The position numbers were made by a program, and so were the translations under genes. Below the pieces are notes generated by a model. That model had not been told where the DNA came from. It made no database searches and saw only the letters and a list, made by a program, of their open reading frames with translations. Positions 47,068 through 59,812 of a stretch of DNA of 64,000 nt are shown piece by piece. The first letter of the stretch is position 1; every line of letters starts with the position of its first letter. Source of the stretch: Azolla caroliniana. Lineage: Eukaryota; Polypodiophyta. The stretch covers positions 11,532,001 to 11,596,000 of the forward strand of contig JBHGNT010000001.1 in NCBI GenBank assembly GCA_043228905.1, read 5' to 3'.

Positions 47068-48279
47068 GAAAGGCTGATTAGGCTAATCGCAAAAAATGGC
47101 AAGAATATGATTATGGACCCTAAGCCAACGGAGATCACATCGGCGACAGTGTGTTGGCCTATACAAGGGCATTTGGATCAGTTATCATGGGACCCATCCA
47201 TGTATTGTTGGAGAACTCAAGGACGAACTAATGGGGAAAAGTTGGTTCAATTTTTCAGGTATAACACGAAGATTGGGAGAGAAATTATTCTAGAACAAGA
47301 ACACGACAAGATTGTAGCAAAGAAATTTTGGATACATGAGGGCATTAGTGAATTGAGACTAGGTAAATTCTGGAAAATGATATGGCATGACAGATATGAC
47401 CGCAAGATAATGATGAGTTTATGACTTATTGCACATAGAGCCTTGTCGGTAGGGACATGGGGTAAAGGCACCAATGTAGACCCTAGATGTATTGCATGTG
47501 GACAGATAGAAAGCATTTCCCATTGCCTATGGGAAAGTCGCGAGGCAGTGGTTGTATGGGGAAGGGCACTACGTTTGCTTTGCCATGCCTCTAGTTCGTT
47601 CACCCTCAACTGGGGACATGCTTGCTGGATTTGTCTTGAGGATGATGTGGCGAAATACAATAGCACATGCGATGCTAAGTTTAGAGGGGAGAATGGCATT
47701 GTGTGGTTGATCACTAACAACAAGGTACCTACAACTTGTGCATAGAATCAAAAACTTGGAGATTTGGGGATGTTGCTTGCCCCCATTACTATATGGTATG
47801 TATGGACAGCAAGGTGTACCAAGGTATTCTCAACACACAAACACCCCCCAGCTAAATCGATTAAGCTAATCTGGCACACATTAATAATTACACTAAGAGC
47901 TCAATATGAGCGGATTGATGGTAATAATGATGTTGCAGAACTAATGAGGCTGACTATTCGAAAGCGATGGTGTACTACACCGATGGCCGCAGCAAATGGA
48001 CTGGAAGTATGAAGTACCCAAATGGTTGTTACCCCCTCCCATTAGATGAACGAGGGGCGTGAAAGACATGGCATGTGGGATAGTGAATGTAGGTGATGTG
48101 CATGAAAGGATGGCTAGAGCCATATGTGAAAGTGTAAGGTAAATAAGCAAGATCTCTTGTGTAGTATAGGATAGTCTTCGCTCGGCCTTCCCAAGAAAGG
48201 GATCGAGTTTGTGTATATTTTAACTAAAGGAGTATATTCTTTTTTGGTAAAATAATAATAATAATAATAATAATAAGTT

Positions 48280-48722
48280 AGTGTTTTACATGAGGAAAAC
48301 CACCCTCGATTTTCAATTCATCATTTTTGGATCATGAAGTCTTATATGCCTATCTATATGTGTCAATTGATTGATATATTTGTCGATCATGTTCAATTTG
48401 ATGGGTATGAAGCATGGCAAGTGTTAGTTGCGAATGTTAAAAATTTAACTAGATATTATGGAATTCATCATGTCTTTAGGAAGAGAAAGAAATTAAGCCT
48501 CCTAGTTAATTTGCCCGATAAATGTAACTCGTTGTTAACTTATTGGCTAATGGATGTATAATTGATGGGATATCAAGAGATAATAACTTTTGTGATGCAC
48601 GAACTTACAACAAAAAATTTATCAACATGCTAGATTACATCGTCTAAGACAAAAAGTGGAGGATAATAATTGTCAATCATATAAAACTTTCCATGACCTT
48701 CATGAATCACATACACCACATA
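48280..48722. other. Stretch without recognisable genes
   Basis: AT-rich sequence between the LINE C tail and the pogo-like element; no motif recognised. Confidence 0.4.
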
Positions 48723-49074
48723 CAATAACCATTCGGTTAAGTGTGTGTCTAATTAAGTGCGCCATTCTATTAAGTGCGCTCTTTATATATGTCAAAATCC
48801 TATTCAAAAATTTACATTATTTCATGACAAAATACATCTAACCAAATTGAAACTATGTTCCAACAATTCAAAAAACAATAAAATGATCAATAAAAATAAG
48901 GTTTCTAAGCTCTTTCGCAATTTCATACCAAAGTCATGTAAGGCCATTTGCCTACTTTTAACTAAATAGGTCAAGCAAGATATGGTGAATACAATCTTGA
49001 ACTAATTTCATGGAAACTTTGCCTTGGAGCAAGATATATTTTCAATAAAACTAAATAGGTCGAGCATGGGCCTA

Positions 49075-49275
49075 TGAAGGGAAAGCTATTAATCGATTAA
49101 TAGCTTATTATGTGGAGTTACATGAAGGGAAAGTTATTAATCGATTAATCGATTAACGGCTTATTATGTCGAGTTACATGAAGGGAAAGTTATTAATCGA
49201 TTAATGGCTTATTATGTGGATGAAAGTTATTAATCAATTCAATTAATAACTATTGATCAATTAACGCAAGTATGT
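49075..49275. repeat. Tandem repeat with TATTAATCGATTAAT core
   Basis: About three units of roughly 60 bp sharing ACATGAAGGGAAAGTTATTAA, an ATCGATTAAT palindrome and CTTATTATGT. Confidence 0.8.
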
Positions 49276-49362
49276 GGATTCAAATCCCTACTTTTGGGTA
49301 TTTTTGTTACACTATCTCAGCCAAGTATGTGGATCGTTTCTCCTAAACCACGTGCCATATCA

Positions 49363-49540
49363 GACATAGACATCACTCACAATCTCCATAAACACCAAAA
49401 AACAGACATAGACCTCACACATAATCTCCATAGACACCAAAAAATAGACATAGACATCACGTACTATCTCCATAGACACCATAAAACAAACATAGACATC
49501 ACGTACTATCTCCATAGACACCAAAAAACAGACATAGAAA
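49363..49540. repeat. 42-bp minisatellite (four units)
   Basis: GACATAGACATCAC recurs at 49363, 49405, 49447 and 49489, each followed by ATCTCCATAGACACC-like sequence. The period of 14 codons keeps frames open on both strands. Confidence 0.9.
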
Positions 49541-49795
49541 AGAAAATATGTACATACCTGATCGATTACAACAACAAGGAGGGCCTGGGCAATGGTTGTT
49601 TGGGCTATGCTTCTCAGAATTACAACCAAACAAAAATCCCATTTATACTAAAAAAGCCCTAAGTGCACAGCTCGGTTAAGTGCGCACTTAAACGAATGTT
49701 TACTGTATTGTTTTAAGGTTAGGGGAATGGTATGATGTGTTTCAATATTGTAAAGAAATGCGTAGAATATTATACATAAATGTTAGATGTACAAG

Positions 49796-50226
49796 TAACA
49801 ATCAATAACGGTTCAGTTTGAGAGTGTCAAAACCGAACCGGTTTGAAACCAAACCATTAAAAAGTTTTGAAACTTGAACCGAACCGAACCGAACAATGAA
49901 ATCGTTAAACGGAACCGTTAAGTAAAAATCCAAACCCTTAAACCATTAAACCGTTAAAACGCAGTTTTGGTTTTCAACTTAGGTCAAAATTCAAATTTTC
50001 AATTTTCAATTTTTAAATTTTTAAATTTTTCATTATTTCAAATTCTAATTTTCAGTATGTTTAAGTTTTTTCCCAAAATGTGAGAATTAATCTTAAAAAT
50101 AGAAAGGTGGTTTAAAAAATATTTAAAAACAATCAAACCATTTAAACAACAGTTTCAAACCGTTAAATCGTTAAGTCGCGGTTTCGCGATTTGGTTCAGT
50201 TCAAACCAAACAGTTGTCAATTGTTA
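49796..50226. mobile_element. hAT-type MITE (431 bp)
   Basis: Flanked by a perfect 8-bp duplication TGTACAAG (49788-49795 and 50227-50234). Terminal inverted repeats TAACAATCAATAACGGTTCA and TAACAATTGACAACTGTTTG. The interior is rich in AAACCGTTAAA motifs; no coding capacity. A partial relative lies at 61385-61570. Confidence 0.85.
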
Positions 50227-50719
50227 TGTACAAGGTGTATTGATAGATTATGTAAGGTTTTGCCTTCTATTATTCATAATGCTCAATATGGGTTCTTCAC
50301 AAAAATATTTGTACATGATATTTTAAATGTTCAAATGGCAATTGACTATGCAAAGGAGTCTAAAGAAGAATAAGTATTGTTACAATTGAATCTTGAGAAG
50401 GCATATGATAATGTGTATTGGTCATTTATAAATTAGTTGATGTCTTATATTGGTTTTGGTGATCATATGTCTATGTTAGTATACACATTAGTGGAGGATT
50501 CTATTTCAAATGTGATGCTTAATGGAGGAGTAACCCAACTTATTTCTATTCGAATGTAAGTTAGATAGGGACACTTGGTTAGTCCTTTATTATTCATTAT
50601 TGTAACCATAGTTCTAGCCATACGTCTCATACGTGAATATTTGTATCATACTCATACGTGAAATGGCTCCAAGTATGATTGAAATCCATACGTAATACAT
50701 ACGTATATACGTTGTACGT

Positions 50720-50724
<5 letters not shown>

Positions 50725-50770
<46 letters not shown>
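50725..50770. repeat. (GA)n microsatellite
   Basis: About 46 bp of pure GA in the left arm of the hAT-like element. Confidence 0.9.
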
Positions 50771-50774
<4 letters not shown>

Positions 50775-51112
50775 TGTAGTGGGAAGTATGCAAATGATTC
50801 TTATGACCATAACAATCATCTGCATATAGGGATGATTGAAAATCATTCAGATTTGGCAATGCCTATGTGAGTCTTTCCATAATCAAACATTGTATGGTAC
50901 ACTCCTATGAACACATCTCCTAAGATCTTGGAGTCGAAAGAATGAATCCATTGATTGAGGCACCAAATCATCTAGAAAAGAAAAAATGTAGCCTCTTTTA
51001 AATCACCACATACCACAAGGGTCCAACAAGTATATCCAAACCAATAATGCCACTCATGCATTGTGAGGCTTCACCTTCTCCAAAACTTAATATATTAATA
51101 TACTCATGCATT

Positions 51113-51147
<35 letters not shown>

Positions 51148-51165
51148 GAGGAGAGGAATTGCTAG

Positions 51166-54035
51166 AGAGAGTGAATTAGAATTAGAATTAGAATTTTTAT
51201 CGTCCATAAAGAGGCCAAATTTGACCTATGGGACCAAAGTATACATGTGTTCTTGATATATGTCTCCTTCCTAAGAAGGGGTATTCATACATTGAAGCAC
51301 AAAGTCTCTATTTGTTAGTAAAGCATACACATATGAGCTCAACCTTCTAGGTGGTGCCTTAAGTATGGCACTTAAGTTATCACTCCCTCTTAGTATGTCA
51401 ACATATCTTGAACGAATTGCACTATATGTCGACCATGTGAAGAGCAAGTGACATTCATCCTCTACCATGCCTTCATTGCATACTTTACATTTTGATACCA
51501 TGATGCAACTTCAATACCTAACTTGTGAGATCGAGTGTGAAGTAGTGTAAGGGCTCTACGAGCATTACTACTCATATTGGTAATGAGATAAGGTTGGATA
51601 CAATCAATAGACATTCTTGCTTTATATTGAGACCAACATTCAGGTTTGACATTTGCAATGTAGTATTCTAGCTTTGTCCTCTTAGCATCCCATGACTTCA
51701 TCCTTAATGATTCCACCAACCTGTCCTCAATCATTACATACTGCATAGCATTTCCCGAAAGCTCTAAAAGATCATACACACCCCATCTTCTAAACCATTT
51801 CCTTATGTCAACAACCCAACCAGATGAGAGAATCTTACTTTTATGATTCTTTTGTAGCTTACATCCAACATCCCAAGCAAGATGTGGTAATTGATGATTC
51901 AGCATATTCTTGACTTTTGTAATGTATTTATATACTCTTTGGAGTGCCAATAGTTCTATGGGTCGAACACCCGTTTCCAAGAGCATAACCTAGTAAGAGG
52001 TAGTGCATTGAACTCCTAATTGCCTCCTTAAAAACATCTTTTGAATTTTCTCAATCTCGTTCCATGCATTAAGAGAGATGGTGCCACCCCATACTTCTAC
52101 TCCATAAAGCAATACTTGAGTTACCATGGCATTGAACAACATTAGTTTTACTTCCCATCCACAAGTATCACTTTGGTTGCATTGGTTCTCCAAAAGGTAA
52201 TATGATTTCCAACCGGCTTGGAGTCTAGAATCAAAGCATGCACTCCATTTATTTGTGGCGGGCACATCAATACCAAGATATTTAAAGCTTTGAACAAATT
52301 GTATATGTTCACCTTTATATGTGAGCATAGGGTAATGATGAGGTTGGATGGTTTGCACTACCATCATTTTTGTTTTCTCCACATTCACTACTAGTCCACT
52401 ACTATGGCAAAATCCTTCTAATACCCCAAGTAAATGTTGCATACTATCAACATCATATGAGAAGAGTACCACATCATCTGCATATAGAAGCAATAAGATA
52501 ACATGTTGCATCAAATTGGGGCCATTCAATCCTTCTTCTCTTGCAACCTTATTCACCACTTCTAATTTATCAATACATAACCCAAAGAGTGTGGGTGATA
52601 GTGGACATCCTTGCTTGACCCCCATGTTACTTAAGAAGTGCTTCGAGAATCCATTATCCATTTTTAGTTGGCATTTAACTTGTTCATATAGGCGTGCAAC
52701 CGCAACTCAATACGCTAATGGCATGTCAATGTCTAGCATTCTATTCCAAAGCTCACTTCGTGGTACGGTATCAAAAGCTTTCTTGAAATCAACAAAACAA
52801 CAATAAAGTGTTTTTCCTTGTAGTCGACTCTCTTCCATGATTACTCTTAATGTGACCAAATGATCCACGGTGGAGTGTTTTGGTCTAAATCCGGCTTGCC
52901 CAAGTGTTCTTTTGCTTGTACTCTCAACCCATGTGCTTATCTTTTGCTCCATAATAGTGCTATATAATTTAGCAATAGTTGAGCTCACCATTATTGTACG
53001 ATAATTTGATACTTGATTCCTATCTCCGGCATTAAATATTGGTTTAATCCAATTCATAAGCCAATCATTTGGAAATCCTTGTTTTATAACTTGCTCTAAA
53101 ATTGTCATTATCCAATGACGAGTGTGTGGCATTGTCCATTTTAAAAGCTCACTTGAGACGTAGGTTGAATCTGTTGCTTTCCCACTTGCCATCTTCTTTA
53201 TTCCCTTATTGACATCATCAATATCGATACATGTAGTGCATGGAGTTTCAATTTTCTCAACCATAGGAGCCACACCTTCATGCATATATAACCTTTGTAC
53301 ATAGTCTAGCATCTCTTCATTTGTAAAGTGACCTTTCACATCTTCTTTCATACCCTTGAGTTGTTCCCATGCTAATTTTGGTTTGAGCTTAAACAAGTTT
53401 TTCTTTTTCATCTCTTGCATTTGGAAATATCTTCTTTTCTTTCTCCTCACTACTTTCTTGTATATGTGCCATGCAACAATCTTTTCATTCCCCCCTTCTA
53501 TGGACTTAAACCATTTGAGATACATCTTACATTCATCGTCGAACCAAGAATTACATGGAAAACTACACACCTTATGCCCACCCACATGTCTCTTAAAGCA
53601 TTGATATCCAACCTTAAAGATTATATCCTTCAAATGTTGCCAATTTTCTTTAACATCGTTGCTTAGAGAAAAATTTAACAAATGGTTCTCCACTTCCTTT
53701 GCATACATCTTAGCTTTTTCGTAGCAAGGTCGGATGATACATCTCTTTTCGTTTTTCACTCCACGGCATCTAGTGTAATGTGGAATTTCAAGCTCTAAGT
53801 ACAATGGCTTGTGGTTTGAGTCCGGAGATAGAGAACCAACTTTAAACACATTCACCAATGATAGATCACATGCCAACATTAATGCATAATGAACCACACT
53901 TCCTCCACCCGAGGATGGTAAACATGCGAGCACATTTGTCAATGGGAATGCCTTTATACCATTTAGGAGAGGAGAGGAATTGCTAGTTGTCTGTCTACTT
54001 TCATTGCATGCATCGCTTAGAGAGGAGCTCCTCAT
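51166..54035 (-). mobile_element. RTE-type LINE F, 5'-truncated, with simple-repeat 3' tail
   Basis: On the minus strand: end of the endonuclease domain (GGGSVVHYALM, SPDSNHKPLYLELE), RT (IKKMASGKATD, NWIKPIFNAGDRNQVSNYRT, GQAGFRPKHSTVDHLVTLR, CCFVDFKKAFDTVP, GVKQGCPLSPTLFGL, LLYADDVVLFSY) and a C-terminal zinc motif CKVCNEGMVEDECHLLF. These blocks match the RTE clade rather than L1. The RT active site Y-A-D-D is intact. Breaks: TGA 52707-52709, a TAG at 51990 and a frameshift near 51470. The 3' end carries an (AATTCT)n-type tail (51168-51196), as RTE elements often end in short repeats instead of poly(A). Confidence 0.87.
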
Positions 54036-54040
54036 CTATC

Positions 54041-54071
54041 CATCACACACACACACACACACACACACATA
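54041..54071. repeat. (CA)n microsatellite
   Basis: CA run immediately upstream of the RTE LINE's truncated 5' end. Confidence 0.9.
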
Positions 54072-54810
54072 GAGAGTAGAGCGAAGATACATACATATAA
54101 AGCATATCGAGACAGAGAGAAGAATTGTGTTTCTCACTCCTTCTGAGAATTCTGTTTCTCACTCCTCACTACTTAGACTTCTATTCGTGACGAATATAAG
54201 AAAAAAAGCCCCCCAAAAAATAAACCAAAAGAAAAAAAAATTCCAAACGAATGTCGCGTATCATATGCAAACGTATGCAAACATTCACATACATCCACCA
54301 AATTGGACTTATGCGAATGTTAGGAACTATGATTGTCACACATCCTATTCTTGTTAAATTACACAATATGGCTCTATATAAATAATTATTTGGAGTAAGG
54401 TTGCCATCAAGGAAACCATATATTGTTAAAGCTCTTGCAGATGACCACATCATGTTTTGGCACCAAATCGAGAAAATATTAGTAAGACAAGATAGCTTAA
54501 CAGAGTATGTTTTGGTTAAATGTGTCTAGTTTGTGATAGTTAATCATTTGTTGACATCCTAACAGAGTATGTTGGATTTTGTGCAATGGCATGCTCCACA
54601 AGAAAGGGGGTGTGTCAATTCATTACACATGGAGGTTATGGTGACATTAAGGTTGTGGATGTGGGAAAGGAAAAACTTATCCACCTTCAATTTAATCAAA
54701 TGACGAGATTGGTATTGGTAACATATAAGAATGTTATGCTAGTGTCACAAAGAATATTAATGTACTTTCGAACAACAAAAACAACATTATGTATTCCAAG
54801 AGGTTATACC

Positions 54811-57800
54811 CAGTGTTGGGCAAAGTCCCAGGAACAGTGTTAGCGTTCCGGTTGGGTTGGGACTTTTGCCAGCCAAGGTGGGGGACAGCCGGAATTGATT
54901 CCGGCCAAGTTTTCCTACCAACCGGAATTTAGCCGGTTCATATTTTTTGAACCGGCTATTTATATAGTTTATGTAAAAAATAAAGGTAAAAAAAAGTTTT
55001 TATATATATTTTTCATGTTTTTCCCCTTTTTTTGTTTTACTTTCCCCCCTCTTTTTGTTTTTCTCCCTCTCTGTCTTCGTCTGATTTCCTGCTACTCCCT
55101 CCTTGCTCGTTGCTCCCTCCTCGTTGCTCACTGCTCCCTCCTCATTGCTCGTTGCCATTCCTCCTTCCTACTTCCTAGTTGTTCGTTAACCACTGCTTGT
55201 TATTCATTGTTCATTCACTGCTCACTGCTCACTGCCCACAGCTCGTTGCTTCTCCCTCGTTGATTGTCGGCGGCCTCTCATCACTCAAAAATTGCCGCTC
55301 GTCACTCAGAAATTGCCGCTCGTCACTCGCTGATTGCCGCTCGTCACTCGTCGACGATCGCCCATCATTCGTCACTCAGCTCTCACCACTCGACGATTCA
55401 TTGATTTTAGATGTCTCCACCAACACATTGATTGAATGGATGAGAAGGAATTGAGCCAATACATAAGTGTTGTCTTTATGCGCCAAGTAAGAGACTTTAA
55501 ATCTCCCACCAATTCATTCTAACTGTTGCTTATTTAAACATTGAAATTGATCCAATGTATAAACATGGTGATGTCGTGATAAACCACTTGCTTTTCAATG
55601 GATACCAAGCCAAGCCTTGTGCAATGAGTTTCATGTTTGGTTCATTATATATTCAAAGATTTAGATCATGTAAATTTACAAGTACTCCTAAAGCATTGTT
55701 GTATAAAAGCGATCCATGTTAACCTTTAACAAAAAATTGGAGTCACATAATTTAGGGATTTTGGTGGTAAAGTAAGGGATCATGAATTATTTTGGCATTT
55801 GCATCCCGCTTCACCTTATTGATGTGGTTATAAGGTTGGACGATGTCATATTGCAATTTGTATGTGTTTTATGTTTCCATTGACATGTCTTGTAGTAGTT
55901 TTGGCAAACTAAAATGAAATAGGAGAAATTTTGATAAGAGGTATATTACAATATCAACGAAAGTAGAACCTATCATAAATATGACCTTGTGCATAATTTC
56001 TATTTCACTATTACTTGATTATACTATATCTTTTGAAATATTTTTCTCGAAAGAGGAAAAGAAACATACATTTACATCTATTGCGCATTTGTGGCAACAT
56101 AATGAAATAAAACACATTTCTGAAATGTTAAGCTCCCTCATTATACAAAAACCTCGTTGGTTTGGTATCTTCGTTTGAATGAATTGTAAGAATAGTGATG
56201 ATGATATACTAAACATCCATTAGAGACCATCAATTGTTACAAAATGTCTCTTGAACATTGTAAGGCAAAGATGTGGGATCATTGCAAAGTATGTACATTG
56301 GAGAAGAGGATTACATCTTCATGCTTCTTTTTAGTGGGTGAACATGAACTTGTGAAGATGTAATGGAACTAGGTGTGGAAAGAGATTTGCTCTTCTTCAT
56401 CATCATCATCATCAAGGGGCTACTATGATAAACAAATTAACGAATCTGAAATACTATTTACTTATTACAATATAACTAGATGAACCAACAAATTTGAGAT
56501 GAGAATCATCATGTAATTCAAACACATGTAGTGGACGATAGGTTGAAAATTGGGAGGAAATTATGTACAACAAATTATCTTAGCACAAGAAAAGCATAGA
56601 AAGATGATGGGAATAAACAAGAATAAATCACAAGGAGGCATGTATATTCTATTACTACCTCGCATTCGTATTGTCATCTTGTTTGTGATCTCTAAAGTGT
56701 ATCTCAAAATCTTTCCTACTAGATGCATTTTGTGGGAAAACGAATTTCTTGACATATTTGAAATGATTTTAGCTATGATTTCCTTCTTTTTGACATATTT
56801 CTTGTTTGGAAATTTACATTAGCAGCATGTGATTCTATGTGTTGAATATGATGTCTTTCTTGGCCGTTGCAAATCAATTTCTGTCCATTACTCCCATTTG
56901 TCAATCAATTCTAATTTATATCTTAAGTTTTTGTGATCTCTAAAGTGTATCTCAAAATCTCAGTGTTCTAAACTAGAGCTTATTTAATGTGGGTAAGCTA
57001 ATGTGAGTCATCCTCTTTCTTCTTTATTTTCTGATAGATTGGAAGGTCCATAGTGGAAAATTGATCCTTTATTGCCTCGGAAACTTCAAATATCCCAGGT
57101 ATCTTAATTTGTTTTTTCTTTTTGGAAACATGGATTGTGTATGTAGGTTTCGCCTTCTTGTAAATAGAATCCATATATTATGTTAGCGAAACATTCTCTG
57201 CATTATTGTTACAGACTTACAGTATGTCCCAAAACAAGAATATGAAAGGCAAAGGAAAGCAAATTAGCCTCTTTACAATGCCCGGCTTTAGGAAAAACTT
57301 GCCATCTAAAGAAGATGTGTCTCTAGAAGAACCTATAAAGGACCATCAACACTCCGAAGAATTACTTCATGAGATGAATAGAATTAGTAAGGCCAAACTA
57401 AAATTTCAAGAAGATTGGCTTACTAAATTTAAGTGGCTTCAAGAGGATTTAGAAACTGGTCTTTTATGGTGTAGTTATTGTAGGAGTGATCCTCATAGTA
57501 AGTCTTCATTTGGCAAAACAGGTGCCAAAAACTTTAAGACTTCCGCATTAGAAGAACATGCAAGAAGTGTGGCCCATCGAGATGCCATTTTGTTACAAGA
57601 ACGTGACAAGAATGGTCTTGAAAAATGTGCATCAAAAAAAAAAAGCAAGTGTGGATGTAGCAATTGAAAAATTGTTTAAATGTGCATATTTTATAGCTAA
57701 AGAGGATTTAGCATTTAGAAAATTGGAAAGCCTCTTACGATTGTTAAGAGAATGTGGTGTGGAAGGCCTTCCACGAATGTATAACGATAATAAGGCTTGT

Positions 57801-59812
57801 GCAAGCTTTATCTTGCACATTAGCAAGGCTCTTGAAGCTGAGATCTATGATAGGTTGAGGAAAAGTCCTTGGTTTGGGCTTATGGTAGATGAAGCTACCG
57901 ATGTAAGCGTAACCAAGAACTTGATTCTTTATGCTACATTTGTGGAAGGAAGGCAAGTAAGAACCTCTTATTTGGGGTTACTTGAAGTAGAGGATGGTAC
58001 ATCAAACACAATAACAGAAAGCATTTTAGCATTATTAAAAAAGTGGAACTTAGATGTTAGAAAAATGATGGGATTCGGAAGTGATGGAGCATCTGTTATG
58101 GTAGGTATGTCTACAGGTGTTGCTACAAGATTGAAATCATATAACCCATTTATGACTTCCTTACATTGTTGTGCACATCGAACAAACTTGTGTGTGCAAG
58201 AGGCTTCAAAGAACATTGAAGTCAAAGAAACATGTAAGCAGTTAGATGCCCTTGTGAATCGGGTGGTTGCACATTTCTCGAGGAGCTCACTACGCCAAGG
58301 TGAATTAACTAAGATGCAAGATGCACTAGAATACACACATTTGCATATTCTTGGGATTGTGAAAACACGATGGCTTAGTCAGCATGGTGCTATCATGAGG
58401 GTATGTGATGTGTATGAACCCTTGATGAAGACTTTACAATCGCAAAGTGATGCATACAATGTATTCGTAAGTTTAAGAAACTTCAAAGTAGTGTATATGC
58501 TTCACTTTCTTGCATATGTACTTAAGATCATGTCAACGTTAAGTTTGGAATTCCAAAAGGAATATGTGGATGTGACATGCATTGGAGGTTTGGCTATGAT
58601 AGCCATTGGGGAGATCGAAGAACAATTTCTCCATCATGTTATGATGGATCTAAATGGTTTTGAGAAGGATAGCTATAGTTATCCAATTATTCCAGAATAT
58701 GGTAGAGAAAAAGGAATGCTTTCAGTTTTAAGAGATGCTATTAAAGGTAATATATATAAAAGCATCCTCATGGATAGATGTATTGATGGTGAGGACTTGA
58801 TTGAAGCCATACAATTCCAAATTTTGTTTTCTAAGGCATTAATAGAGACAATAAAAAAGAGGCTTCAAGATCTGGTAACTCTTTGCGCATTGAAAATGTT
58901 ATCACCAATGAACATGTCTGCCGGATCTACAAGCATTTTAGCACGAAAAACTATGGGTCTTAATGAGTTGAAAACACTTGGAAATTTTTATGGCATTCAA
59001 AAAATGGTAGATGGGAGAGCGTTTTCTCCCATAATTGATAATGATAAATTGTATGATGAATATGCAATTTTCAAAAGGCAAGCTACCACGGAATGGCTTG
59101 GAAGAGATTTCTTAGATGTTTGGGGTATGATAAATTGTAATGATGTGTGGAAAGAAAAGCTACCCGAACTTCTAAAGATTGCATTGATAGGTTTAATCCA
59201 ATGTTCTTCTACAACAGCATGTGAGGGAGGCTTTAGTCTCCTAAATCTAATAAAAAATAAGTTTAGAAACAGGCTGAAAAACAATGTGATTGATGCATTG
59301 ATACGAATCTCTATTGAAGGACCTGAACTAGAAGAACATGACTTCAATGCTAGCATTTTGTTGTGGCGAGAAAGCAAGGCATATCGTCATATTTTTACAG
59401 GAACTTCTCATGAGCATGATGATGAGATCGAGGACTTCATAGAAGATATAGATTAAAACTTTATAAATGTGATCGATTTTGTTTTGGAACTTTCTATATA
59501 TTACATCTAATTTGATCTAATATGTTGTTAATGCTACTTTACAAAGGTTTGAAAAGTGAAATATGTTTATAAAGTTAGATTTTTTTTTGGAAAATATATA
59601 TCTTTAGTTTTTGGGTTCCAAAATTTTGTAATTGATTTGATTTGGTATTGCATTAGATTTTTTTTTGGTTATGCGGCCAAAAAAAATTTCAACATGTTAT
59701 GGTTGACATTGTTGTTGGTAGGAACGTGGGCGGCCAAAATTTTAAAATTCCGGTTAGGTTCATGAGAAGCAGGAAAATTTCCGATAGGGGCTACAAACTT
59801 TGCCCAACACTG
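54811..59812 (+). mobile_element. hAT DNA transposon (5002 bp), complete with TIRs and TSDs
   Basis: Perfect 16-bp terminal inverted repeats CAGTGTTGGGCAAAGT and perfect 8-bp target duplication GTTATACC (54803-54810 and 59813-59820), inserted in LINE E. It encodes a hAT transposase on the plus strand (57224-59456). The 2.4-kb 5' part holds a TATA-like TATTTATATAG (about 54957), a pyrimidine-rich stretch with GCTCGTTGCTC-type and GCTCGTCACTC-type tandem repeats (55090-55400), and no long frame; it may contain a leader intron ending at TTGTTACAG (57215). Confidence 0.95.
57224..59456 (+). pseudogene. hAT transposase with one frameshift at an A11 run
   Basis: Frame 1 (ATG 57224 to stop 57667) encodes a TTF/BED-like zinc-binding N terminus: WCSYCRSD, a TGAKNFKTSALEEHARS block and a later H. 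Frame 2 carries on to TAA 59456 and encodes the catalytic domain (LMVDEATDVSVTKNL with the first D; GFGSDGASVMVG with the second D) and the hAT C-terminal dimerisation block (STTACEGGFSLLNLIKNKFR). The frames overlap, and the switch coincides with 11 consecutive A residues at 57634-57644. One A fewer would join the frames. No other break was seen in about 2.2 kb. Closest known type by motif order is the hAT family related to zinc finger protein 862-like proteins. Confidence 0.9.

Larger units (their letters stand above)
37740..48279 (+). mobile_element. L1-type LINE C, split by a solo LTR and a gypsy element
   Basis: Degenerate L1. Segments are 37740-39857 (possible endonuclease remnants, then RT), 40612-41292 (post-RT region) and 47073-48279 (C-terminal zinc-knuckle region and 3' UTR), ending in an (ATA)n tail at 48250-48279. 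RT signatures: VGKDLTTLDNWRPLTIL, QTGFLENRSI, EKAYDRISWDFL, VRQGCPLAPYLY. The catalytic Y-A-D-D box reads Y-A-N-D (about 39328-39339), so the RT is dead; in-frame stops also occur at 38668 and 39119. The zinc region CIACGQIESISHCLW lies near 47490. The 5' boundary is uncertain. Confidence 0.82.
48723..49705. mobile_element. pogo-like (Tc1/mariner) non-autonomous element
   Basis: 983 bp flanked by TA on both sides. Imperfect terminal inverted repeats: left CAATAACCATTCGGTTAAGT, right in reverse complement CAGTAAACATTCGTTTAAGT, followed by TTAAGTGCGC-type subterminal motifs. A CAGTAAA start with TA duplication resembles plant pogo-like MITEs. It contains no transposase; two minisatellites fill most of its right half. 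Confidence 0.6.
50607..54331. mobile_element. hAT-like inverted-repeat element carrying an RTE LINE
   Basis: Removing 50607-54331 plus one flank restores the LINE E frame. Flanks ATTGTAAC (50599-50606) and ATTGTCAC (54332-54339) differ at one base. Ends: CATAGTTCTAGCCATACG and, reverse-complemented, CATAGTTCCTAACATTCG. The outer parts are rich in CATACGT and AACGTATGC subterminal motifs. The centre (about 51166-54035) is an RTE LINE that presumably inserted later. Confidence 0.62.

Noticed and set aside
49363-49540. Regular 42-bp repeats as a possible CRISPR-like array
   Set aside because: Units are contiguous with no unique spacers, and the DNA is plant nuclear; it is a minisatellite.
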